A stretch of DNA of 9,072 bases from Microbacterium sp. (GTDB lineage Bacteria; Actinomycetota; Actinomycetes; Actinomycetales; Microbacteriaceae). The position numbers and the translations under genes are program-made. Positions 1 to 7,083 of the stretch are shown here, in pieces. The stretch lies in the NCBI GenBank assembly GCA_029267645.1, contig JAJUIM010000058.1:1-9072 (forward strand). Direction: 5' to 3'. Each line of letters starts with the position of its first letter. Position 1 is the stretch's first letter. The notes below the pieces were generated by a model. It saw nothing but the letters and a program-made list of their open reading frames with translations. It was not told where the DNA came from and ran no database searches.

Positions 1-1079
1 GACGTGACGGTCTGCTTGACGCGCTGCGCGTGCTCGCTCGTCGTGACGAGGAGCGCGTCCGGGGTGTCGACGACGATGAGGTTCTCGACGCCGATCATCG
101 CGATGACGCGGTCGGTCTGCGAGACCACGAGCGCCGAGGCGTCGTCGTCCAGCACGTCGGGGTTGTCGCCCAGCACCGTGACGCCGTCGCGGCGCCCGTC
201 GCCCACGAGCGTCCAGAGGCTCGCGAAGTCGCCGACGTCGTCCCAGTCGAACTGCCCGGGGATGACGGCGAGGCGCCCCTTCTCTGCCGCCGGCTCGGCG
301 ACCGCGTAGTCGATCGCGATCTTCTTGAGGCCCGGCCACACCCGATCCAGCACGGCCTCGCGCTCGTCGGTGTCCCACGCCTCTGCGATCTCGACGAGGC
401 CCGCGTGCAGTGCGGGCTCGTTGGCCGCGAGCTCGTCGAGCAGCACGTCGGCGCGCGAGATGAACATGCCCGCGTTCCAGAGGTACGAGCGGTCGGCGAA
501 GTACTCGCGGGCCGTCGCGAGGTCGGGCTTCTCGACGAAGCGCTCCACGAGCGCCGCGAGCGGCGCATCGTCGATGACGAGCTCCTCGCCCGTCTTGATG
601 TACCCGAAGCCGACGGCAGGCTCGGACGGCTGGATGCCGATCGTCGCGATGTAGCCCTCGCGCGCGGCCGCGACGGCCTGGCGCACCGTGAACTCGAACA
701 CGCGCTGGCGCTTGATGACGTGGTCGGCCGCGAACGAGCCGATGATCACCTCGGGGTCGCGGCGGTGCAGCACGGCCGCGGCGAGCCCGATCGCGGCGGC
801 CGAGTCGCGCGGGTCGCGCTCCATGAAGACGTTGTCGAGATCGACGTCGGGCAGCTCCTCCTCGACCTTGGGGCCGTGCGCGGCGCCCGTGACGACCGCG
901 ATGCGGTCGGCGCTCGCGAGCGGCAGCAGGCGATCCCACGTCGTGCGGAGCAGCGACACGCCCGATCCCGTGAGGTCGTGCAGGAACTTCGGCGACTCGG
1001 CGCGCGAGAGCGGCCAGAGGCGGGATCCGATTCCGCCAGCGGGGATCACGGCGAAGAAGTCGTCGATGGGCTCAGACAT
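1..1079 (-). CDS. manC: Mannose-1-phosphate guanylyltransferase, C-terminus cut by left window edge
   Basis: This enzyme makes GDP-mannose from mannose-1-phosphate and GTP in the cytoplasm, feeding mannosylated glycans and glycolipids. The frame reads from an ATG at 1079-1077 to the window edge without a stop, giving 359 complete codons. The N-terminus has the nucleotidyltransferase signature PAGGIGSRLWPLSRAESPKF at residues 13-32, which covers the nucleotide-binding loop and the conserved Lys31. FVEKP lies at 181-185, WNAGMF at 201-206 and FDWDDVGDF at 277-285, all in the order typical of the ManC/ManB-type pyrophosphorylase family. The short actinobacterial form is usually somewhat over 360 residues, so probably only a short tail is missing. 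There is no room for the fused phosphomannose isomerase domain seen in longer bifunctional relatives, although the cut edge means this is not proven. The gene diverges from sdhC. No Shine-Dalgarno sequence precedes the ATG; a -10-like box lies 7 bases upstream, suggesting a leaderless mRNA. Confidence 0.93.
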   Translation of the reverse strand, partial: MSEPIDDFFAVIPAGGIGSRLWPLSRAESPKFLHDLTGSGVSLLRTTWDRLLPLASADRIAVVTGAAHGPKVEEELPDVDLDNVFMERDPRDSAAAIGLAAAVLHRRDPEVIIGSFAADHVIKRQRVFEFTVRQAVAAAREGYIATIGIQPSEPAVGFGYIKTGEELVIDDAPLAALVERFVEKPDLATAREYFADRSYLWNAGMFISRADVLLDELAANEPALHAGLVEIAEAWDTDEREAVLDRVWPGLKKIAIDYAVAEPAAEKGRLAVIPGQFDWDDVGDFASLWTLVGDGRRDGVTVLGDNPDVLDDDASALVVSQTDRVIAMIGVENLIVVDTPDALLVTTSEHAQRVKQTVT

Positions 1080-1092
1080 GCCGTCAACGGTA
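1080..1092 (-). promoter_or_regulatory. Probable leaderless promoter of manC (-10 box)
   Basis: Read on the minus strand, TACCGT (1092-1087) fits the actinobacterial -10 pattern TANNNT. It is followed by 7 bases and then the manC ATG. Transcription would then start at or next to the A of the ATG. No purine-rich ribosome site is present in the gap, which agrees with leaderless translation. A convincing -35 hexamer is not visible. Placement rests on pattern only. Confidence 0.45.
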
Positions 1093-1160
1093 TCCGACGG
1101 GCGACGCTCCCGCCGGAACGCGCCGACGACGGGCGCGGCGTGCGGCGCGACCAGGGAATC

Positions 1161-1178
1161 TATCTCGACGTCGAGATA
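1161..1178. promoter_or_regulatory. 18-bp perfect palindrome, likely operator upstream of sdhC
   Basis: TATCTCGACGTCGAGATA is a perfect inverted repeat with two 9-base arms and no spacer. It lies between the divergent manC and sdhC genes, about 113 bases before the sdhC start and 82 bases before the manC start. The length and symmetry suit a site for a dimeric helix-turn-helix regulator. It is AT-richer at its ends than the surrounding DNA. The regulator cannot be identified from the sequence. Its position nearer sdhC promoter-like boxes suggests control of the sdh operon, but action on manC is possible. Confidence 0.6.
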
Positions 1179-1194
1179 CTTAGGGTCCCCTTCA

Positions 1195-1223
1195 TCGAAT
1201 GATGAGTTCGCCGAGAGTATCCT
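1195..1223 (+). promoter_or_regulatory. Candidate promoter of the sdhCDAB operon
   Basis: TATCCT at 1218-1223 is a good match to a sigma-A-type -10 box. A weak -35 candidate, TCGAAT, sits at 1195-1200 with a 17-base spacer. Transcription would start near 1230, giving a leader of about 60 bases before the GTG of sdhC. A rival -10 is TAGGGT at 1181-1186, just 2 bases after the palindrome. If that box were used, the palindrome would overlap the promoter and act more like a repressor site. With the 1218 box it would sit near -52 to -69, a position more usual for an activator. Confidence 0.4.
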
Positions 1224-1291
1224 GACCGAAGGCCCGGTGAGCGCACCAGCAGCGACGCCGGCAGCACCATCATCGATCAGAGAGGACGATC

Positions 1292-1726
1292 GTGTCCGCA
1301 CCCGCGCGACAGACACCCGATGTGTCGCAGACCACGTCGAAGGTTCCGCGTGGCACCCTCTACCGCGGCCGTGAGGGCATGTGGTCCTGGGTTCTCCACC
1401 GCATCACCGGCGTCGCCATCTTCTTCTTCCTTCTCGTGCACGTGCTCGACACGGCGCTCATCCGCGTCTCACCAGAGGCGTACGACGCCGTCATCGGCAC
1501 GTACAAGAACCCGATCATGGGCTTCGGCGAGGTCGTGCTCGTGGCCGGCATCGCGTACCACGCGTTCAACGGCCTCCGCGTGATCCTCATCGACTTCTGG
1601 TCGAAGGGCGCGAAGTACCAGCGCCAGCTCTTCTGGGGCGTCCTCGGCATCTGGGTTGTCACGATGATCGGCTTCAGCGCCCGCCACATCCCGAACGTCC
1701 TCTCGCACATCGGAGGTGGGCACTGA
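1292..1726 (+). CDS. sdhC: Succinate dehydrogenase cytochrome b subunit SdhC
   Basis: This is a membrane anchor of succinate:quinone oxidoreductase (complex II), which helps bind haem b and the quinone. The 144-residue protein starts at GTG, preceded by GAGAGGA at 1280-1286. The segment GMWSWVLHRITG (29-40) is the family's entry motif; H36-R37 aligns with E. coli His30-Arg31. YHAFNGLRVILIDF (89-102) aligns with the E. coli YHVVVGIRHMMMDF segment, making H90 the likely haem ligand and D101 the matching aspartate. Three membrane helices are visible, at about 35-56, 76-99 and 112-131. The position of E. coli Ser27, a quinone-site residue, is Trp33 here, with a serine one place earlier. The stop codon overlaps the sdhD ATG by one base (TGATG), so the two subunits are translationally coupled. 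Confidence 0.95.
   Translation: MSAPARQTPDVSQTTSKVPRGTLYRGREGMWSWVLHRITGVAIFFFLLVHVLDTALIRVSPEAYDAVIGTYKNPIMGFGEVVLVAGIAYHAFNGLRVILIDFWSKGAKYQRQLFWGVLGIWVVTMIGFSARHIPNVLSHIGGGH
1712..1719 (+). promoter_or_regulatory. Strong ribosome binding site of sdhD
   Basis: GGAGGTGG lies inside the end of sdhC, 6 bases before the overlapping ATG at 1726. It fixes the sdhD start there rather than at any of the upstream codons in the same open frame, which continues back to 1381. Confidence 0.75.
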
Positions 1727-2169
1727 TGACCGCGCAGACCATCGCCGCGCCGCGCACGCCGCAGCGCCGCAAGGGCTCCAACTTCGAGAAGTGGGGCTGG
1801 CTGTACATGCGCGCCTCGGGCGTGCTGCTGATCGTCCTGATCTTCGGCCACCTCTTCGTCAACCTCATGGTCGGCGACGGCATCAGCGCGCTCGACTTCG
1901 CGTTCGTCGCGGGCAAGCTCGCCAACCCGTTCTGGCAGTGGTGGGACGTCCTCATGCTCTGGCTGGCGTTCATCCACGGCGCCAACGGCATGCGCACGAT
2001 CGTCAACGACTACGTGCGCGGCCCCAAGGCGCGCGCCACGCTCGTCTGGGTCATCGGCATCGTCGCGGCCCTCATGATCCTGCTCGGCACGCTCGTCGTG
2101 TTCACCTTCGACCCCTGCCTCGGCGTCACCGAATCCAGCACGCTCTGGGACGCCTGCCAGGCCGCTTGA
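1726..2169 (+). CDS. sdhD: Succinate dehydrogenase membrane anchor subunit SdhD
   Basis: This is the second membrane anchor of complex II and pairs with SdhC to hold haem b and form the quinone pocket. The protein has 147 residues. The frame is open further upstream, but the start is set at 1726 by the overlap with the sdhC stop and the GGAGGTGG ribosome site. Helices lie at about 31-50, 70-90 and 105-130. The run H84-GANGMRTIVN-D95-Y96 aligns residue for residue with E. coli His71 to Asp82-Tyr83, so H84 is the likely second haem ligand and Y96 the quinone-contacting tyrosine. A second histidine, H42, lies in the first helix (GHLFVNLM). A positively charged N-terminus (R14, R15, K16) precedes the first helix. 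The gene ends 23 bases before sdhA. Confidence 0.94.
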   Translation: MTAQTIAAPRTPQRRKGSNFEKWGWLYMRASGVLLIVLIFGHLFVNLMVGDGISALDFAFVAGKLANPFWQWWDVLMLWLAFIHGANGMRTIVNDYVRGPKARATLVWVIGIVAALMILLGTLVVFTFDPCLGVTESSTLWDACQAA

Positions 2170-2192
2170 CGACGGAAAGATCTCACTGACTC

Positions 2193-4021
<1,829 letters not shown>

Positions 4022-4022
<1 letters not shown>

Positions 4023-4780
4023 TGTCCGCTGCTGTGGCAGAGGCCCCCGCCGAAGAGCAGACCATCCAGTCGTATCTCGTCACGTTCATGGTGCGTCGGT
4101 TCAACCCCGAGGTCGACAGCGAGCCCAAGTGGGTCGACTACGACGTCGAGATGTACCCGACCGACCGCGTGCTCGACGCACTGCACCGCATCAAGTGGGA
4201 CATGGACGGCTCGTTGTCGTTCCGCCGCTCGTGCGCGCACGGCATCTGCGGATCCGACGCGATGCGCATCAACGGCCGCAACCGCCTCGCGTGCAAGACG
4301 CTGATCAAGGACCTCGACATCTCGAAGCCCGTCTACGTCGAGGCGATCAAGGGCCTTCCGCTCGAGAAGGACCTCATCGTCGACATGGAGCCGTTCTTCG
4401 ACGCGTACCGCGAGGTGCAGCCGTTCCTCCAGGCGCACAGCGCCCCGGAGAAGGGCAAGGAGCGCTACCAGTCGATCGAGGACCGCGAGCGGTTCGACGA
4501 CACCACGAAGTGCATCCTCTGCGCCGCGTGCACGTCGTCGTGCCCCGTGTTCTGGACCGACGGCCAGTACTTCGGCCCGGCCGCGATCGTCAACGCGCAC
4601 CGCTTCATCTTCGACTCGCGCGACGACGAGTCGCAGGTGCGCCTCGACATCCTCAACGACCGCGAGGGCGTGTGGCGCTGCCGCACGACCTTCAACTGCA
4701 CCGAGGCGTGCCCCCGCGGCATCGAGATCACCAAGGCGATCGCCGAGGTGAAGCAGGCGGTGCTCAAGGGCGGCCGCTGA
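4022..4780 (+). CDS. sdhB: Succinate dehydrogenase iron-sulfur subunit SdhB
   Basis: This subunit carries electrons from the SdhA flavin to quinone through three iron-sulfur clusters. It has 252 residues. The [2Fe-2S] site is SCAHGICGSD plus a later cysteine: C71, C76, D79 and C91, with aspartate as third ligand as in E. coli (Asp63). The second domain has C164, C167, C170 and C174 (CILCAACTSSCP), followed by C220, C226 and C230 (WRCRTTFNCTEACP). By alignment with E. coli, C164, C167, C170 and C230 hold the [4Fe-4S] cluster and C174, C220 and C226 hold the [3Fe-4S] cluster. All ligands are present. The ATG shares a base with the sdhA stop, and GGAGAGGAAG at 4007-4016 is a strong ribosome site. 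A hairpin 12 bases after the stop closes the operon. Confidence 0.97.
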
Positions 4781-4792
4781 GCCCCCTCCCCC

Positions 4793-4826
4793 GAGGCGCC
4801 AGGACCCGCACGGGTCCCGGCGCCTC
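4793..4826. terminator. Hairpin after sdhB, likely operon terminator
   Basis: Bases 4793-4807 pair with 4812-4826, leaving a 4-base loop (GCAC). The single mismatch is A4801 against C4818, so there are 14 pairs, nearly all G-C. No T-run follows on the plus strand. Hairpins without a U tract are common at actinobacterial gene ends, so it could be a terminator or a 3' end stabiliser. It lies 12 bases after the sdhB stop and 34 bases before the xth ATG, so it separates the two units. Confidence 0.7.
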
Positions 4827-4848
4827 GTCGCGTGTCGGACCACCCCGA

Positions 4849-4860
4849 TAGCCTGGTGTC
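4849..4860 (+). promoter_or_regulatory. Probable leaderless promoter of xth (-10 box)
   Basis: TAGCCT at 4849-4854 fits TANNNT and ends 6 bases before the xth ATG. Transcription would then begin at the A of the ATG itself. There is no Shine-Dalgarno sequence between the sdhB hairpin and the start. No clear -35 is seen; that region would fall on the descending arm or foot of the hairpin. Confidence 0.55.
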
Positions 4861-5694
4861 ATGACTCGCATCGCCTCCGTGAACGTCAACGGGATCCGCG
4901 CCGCCGTGCGCAAGGGAATGAACGCCTGGGTCGACGCCTCCGACCTCGACATCCTCACGATCCAGGAGGTGCGCGGGCAGCGAGAGCACCTCGAGGCCGC
5001 GCTGCCCGGCTGGCACGTGCTCGAGCACGAGTCGCAGCAGAAGGGCCGCGCGGGCGTGGCGATCGCGTCGCGCGAGCCCGCGCTGGCCTCGCGCATCGAG
5101 TTCGGCGACGAGGCGCTCGACTCGTACGGCCGCTGGCTCGAGGCCGACTTCCGCATCGGCGAGCACACCGTGACGGTCGTGAGCGCCTATGTCTACACGG
5201 GCGAGGCCGAGACGCCCAAGCAGGATCTCAAGTGGGCCTTCCTCGACGCCATGACCGTGCGCCTCGGCGAGCTGAACACGCCGGGCGCGCTCGTCGTCAT
5301 CACGGGCGACCTCAACGTGGGGCACCGCGAGTTCGACATCAAGAACTGGCGCGGCAACCGCAAGAAGGCAGGCTTCCTGCCGCGCGAGCGCGCGTACTTC
5401 GACAGCTGGCTGGGCGAGGCGGGCGCCGAGATCGCCCGCGTCGACGGCACGACGGGCACGGGGCTCGGCTGGGTCGACGTCGGGCGCACGTTCGCGGGCG
5501 AGGTCGACGGGCCCTACACGTGGTGGTCGAACCGCGGCCAGGCGTTCGACAACGACACGGGGTGGCGCATCGACTACCACCTCGCCACGCCCGCGCTCGC
5601 GGCCCTCGTCGAGGGGTATCGCGTCGACCGCTACCCGTCGTACGACACGCGCTGGAGTGACCACGCGCCCGTCGTCGTCGACTACGCGATCTGA
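4861..5694 (+). CDS. xth: Exodeoxyribonuclease III / AP endonuclease
   Basis: This metal-dependent DNA repair enzyme would cut abasic sites and trim 3' ends in base excision repair. The 277-residue protein is close to E. coli ExoIII (268). Active-site motifs are in order: VNVNGIRAA with N8 and N10; IQE with E36 as the metal ligand (E. coli Glu34); GDLNVGH with D150 and N152 (E. coli Asp151 and Asn153); WRIDYHLAT near the C-terminus; and SDHAPVVVDY with D267-H268 (E. coli Asp258-His259). The set is complete, so the gene should be active. It follows sdhB after an apparent terminator and has its own leaderless-type promoter, so it is probably an independent unit. The whole EEP superfamily shares these motifs, but the WWSNRGQAFDNDTGWRIDYHL segment is typical of ExoIII proteins. 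Confidence 0.94.
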   Translation: MTRIASVNVNGIRAAVRKGMNAWVDASDLDILTIQEVRGQREHLEAALPGWHVLEHESQQKGRAGVAIASREPALASRIEFGDEALDSYGRWLEADFRIGEHTVTVVSAYVYTGEAETPKQDLKWAFLDAMTVRLGELNTPGALVVITGDLNVGHREFDIKNWRGNRKKAGFLPRERAYFDSWLGEAGAEIARVDGTTGTGLGWVDVGRTFAGEVDGPYTWWSNRGQAFDNDTGWRIDYHLATPALAALVEGYRVDRYPSYDTRWSDHAPVVVDYAI

Positions 5695-5718
5695 GGTCTT
5701 CAGCACTCTCCGAGCCGC

Positions 5719-5740
5719 GTTCACCGACTGTTTACTTTCA
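5719..5740 (+). promoter_or_regulatory. PHO box: two 11-base direct repeat units before pstS
   Basis: GTTCACCGACT (5719-5729) is followed directly by GTTTACTTTCA (5730-5740). Each unit starts with a version of the 7-base core GTTCACC, exact in the first and 5 of 7 in the second, with an 11-base period. This matches the direct-repeat operator described for actinobacterial phosphate regulators (PhoP in Streptomyces, with RegX3 in mycobacteria related). A much weaker third unit may begin at 5741 (GTCTGCG). The site precedes a phosphate-uptake operon, as expected for activation under phosphate starvation. Confidence 0.8.
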
Positions 5741-5743
5741 GTC

Positions 5744-5773
5744 TGCGATCCGGACAGACAGCGCGCATAGCGT
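5744..5773 (+). promoter_or_regulatory. Candidate promoter of the pst operon
   Basis: TAGCGT at 5768-5773 fits the -10 pattern TANNNT. The corresponding -35 window (about 5744-5750) shows no good hexamer. It directly follows the PHO box, as expected for a promoter that needs an activator bound next to the -35 position. The start would be near 5780, giving a leader of roughly 57 bases to the pstS GTG. Confidence 0.5.
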
Positions 5774-5836
5774 CGCTGACTGCTGGGCGTCCCTCCCGGC
5801 ACCAAACTTGTCCTCCTCAACGGATCGGATTGTTTC

Positions 5837-6946
5837 GTGAAGCTCAATCGTCTTTCCGGCGTCGTCGCGCTCGGCGCCGTCGCCGCTCTGTCCCTCGCCG
5901 GCTGCGCCGCGAACGAGTCCGCCGACTCGGGCGGCTCCGGGTCCGAGGCTCCCGCCGAGGGCGCCGCCGCGGGCCAGATCGGCGCGACGGGCGCCTCGTC
6001 GCAGGCGGCCGCGCAGGCCGCGCTCACCGCGGCCTTCCAGCAGGAGAACCCCGACGCGACGGTCGGCTACGAGTCGACCGGCTCGGGCACGGGCCGCGAC
6101 AACCTCGTCGCGGGCGCCTCCGACTTCATCGGCTCCGACCGTGCCTTCACGACGGAGGAGCTCGAGGGCGGCTTCCAGGCCTGCGCCTCCGACAGCATCG
6201 TCGAGATCCCGACCTACATCTCGCCGGTCGCGCTCGCCTTCAACCTGCCGGGCATCGACACGCTCAACCTCGACGCCGAGACCATCGCGGGCATCTTCGC
6301 CGGCGAGATCACGACGTGGAACGACGAGGCCATCGCCTCGCAGAACGAGGGCGTCGAGCTCCCCGACACGGCGATCACGCCCGTCAACCGCTCCGACGAC
6401 TCGGGCACGACCGAGACGTTCGCGACCTACCTCGCCGCCACGGCTCCCGACATCTGGGACTACGAGGTCAGCGGCCTGTGGCCCATCGAGGGCACCGAGC
6501 GCGCGCAGGGCACGCAGGGCATCGCGCAGGTCGTGAGCTCGAGCGAGGGCACGATCGGCTACCTCGACGCGTCGCAGGTGCCCGAGGAGGCCGGCCAGGT
6601 CGCCGTGGGCGTCGACGGCGAGTACGTCGAGTACTCGGCCGAGGCCGCCTCGAAGCTCATCGAGAACTCCGAGCTCGAGGAGGGCCGTGAGCCCCAGGAC
6701 CTCGTCTTCGCGGTCGACCCCGCCACGGCGACCGACGGCGCGTACCCGATCGCGCTCGTGTCGTACCTCATCGGCTGCGTCGAGTACGAGGACACCGCCA
6801 AGGCGCAGCTCGTGAAGGACTACTTCACCTTCGTCGCCTCCGAGGAGGGCCAGCAGATCGCGGCCGACGAGGCCGGCAGCGCGCCGATCTCGGAGAGCCT
6901 CCGCGAGCAGGTCAACACCGCGATCGAGGCGATCGTCACCGAGTGA
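5837..6946 (+). CDS. pstS: Phosphate-binding lipoprotein PstS
   Basis: PstS captures inorganic phosphate outside the membrane and delivers it to the PstCA channel. The 369-residue precursor starts at GTG, 7 bases after a GGATCGGAT stretch that could serve as ribosome site. It has a lipoprotein signal: K2 and R5, a hydrophobic core at 8-20 and the lipobox L20-A21-G22-C23, so C23 should be lipidated. A Gly/Ser/Ala/Glu-rich linker (24-46) tethers the domain. Phosphate-binding loops are recognisable: GATGASSQ near 49-56, STGSGTGRDNL followed by SDFIGSDRAF, and NRSDDSGTTETF, which is the conserved R-D-SGTT loop. The E. coli protein is similar in size (346). It is the first gene of the operon and lies behind a PHO box, so starvation induction is likely. 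A long hairpin separates it from pstC and may let it be made in excess over the permease. Confidence 0.95.
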   Translation: MKLNRLSGVVALGAVAALSLAGCAANESADSGGSGSEAPAEGAAAGQIGATGASSQAAAQAALTAAFQQENPDATVGYESTGSGTGRDNLVAGASDFIGSDRAFTTEELEGGFQACASDSIVEIPTYISPVALAFNLPGIDTLNLDAETIAGIFAGEITTWNDEAIASQNEGVELPDTAITPVNRSDDSGTTETFATYLAATAPDIWDYEVSGLWPIEGTERAQGTQGIAQVVSSSEGTIGYLDASQVPEEAGQVAVGVDGEYVEYSAEAASKLIENSELEEGREPQDLVFAVDPATATDGAYPIALVSYLIGCVEYEDTAKAQLVKDYFTFVASEEGQQIAADEAGSAPISESLREQVNTAIEAIVTE

Positions 6947-6992
6947 CCCTCACCCGCCGGTATCGTCTCCTCTGACGGCCGCCGGCCCCGGA

Positions 6993-7040
6993 GCCCCCGT
7001 GTGCGCGGCTCGACAGGTGTCGAGACGCGCACCCGGGGGC
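6993..7040. terminator. Long interrupted hairpin between pstS and pstC, possible attenuator
   Basis: Three 7-base-pair blocks are separated by two single mismatches: 6993-6999 with 7034-7040, 7001-7007 with 7026-7032, and 7009-7015 with 7018-7024. The mismatches are T7000/C7033 and G7008/A7025, and the tip is only GG (7016-7017). That is 21 pairs in 48 bases. It starts 46 bases after the pstS stop and ends 43 bases before the pstC ATG. No T-run follows. It probably terminates part of the transcription or protects the 3' end of a pstS-only message. No second copy was seen in the window, so a repeat element is not supported. Confidence 0.7.
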
Positions 7041-7083
7041 ACCAGCATGACATCCGCTCAATGCGACACACACGAAGGACTCC

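Noticed and set aside
1..1079. Possibility that the left-edge gene is a bifunctional ManC with an isomerase domain
   Set aside because: The nucleotidyltransferase part already uses the whole visible 359 residues in the pattern of the short single-domain form. The missing tail cannot be seen, so this is only considered unlikely.
30..1202. A 390-codon plus-strand open frame across the first 1.2 kb
   Set aside because: It is the shadow of manC on the opposite strand. The minus-strand reading gives the clear nucleotidyltransferase motifs, while this frame is charged and repetitive and runs through the divergent control region.
1192..1205. Small inverted repeat TCATC-GAAT-GATGA near the sdh promoter
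   Set aside because: Five pairs with a 4-base loop are within chance expectation and overlap no better-supported element.
2100..2106. An isolated GTTCACC in sdhD that matches the PHO-box core
   Set aside because: It has no second unit 11 bases away and lies inside a coding region with no promoter context.
5726..5743. Short inverted repeat GACTG...CAGTC within the PHO box
   Set aside because: A 5-bp stem with an 8-base loop is weak, and the 11-base direct repeat explains the same bases better.
4465..6027. A 520-codon minus-strand open frame across the end of sdhB, xth and the start of pstS
   Set aside because: It crosses three well-supported plus-strand genes, a terminator and a PHO box, and shows no recognisable domain.
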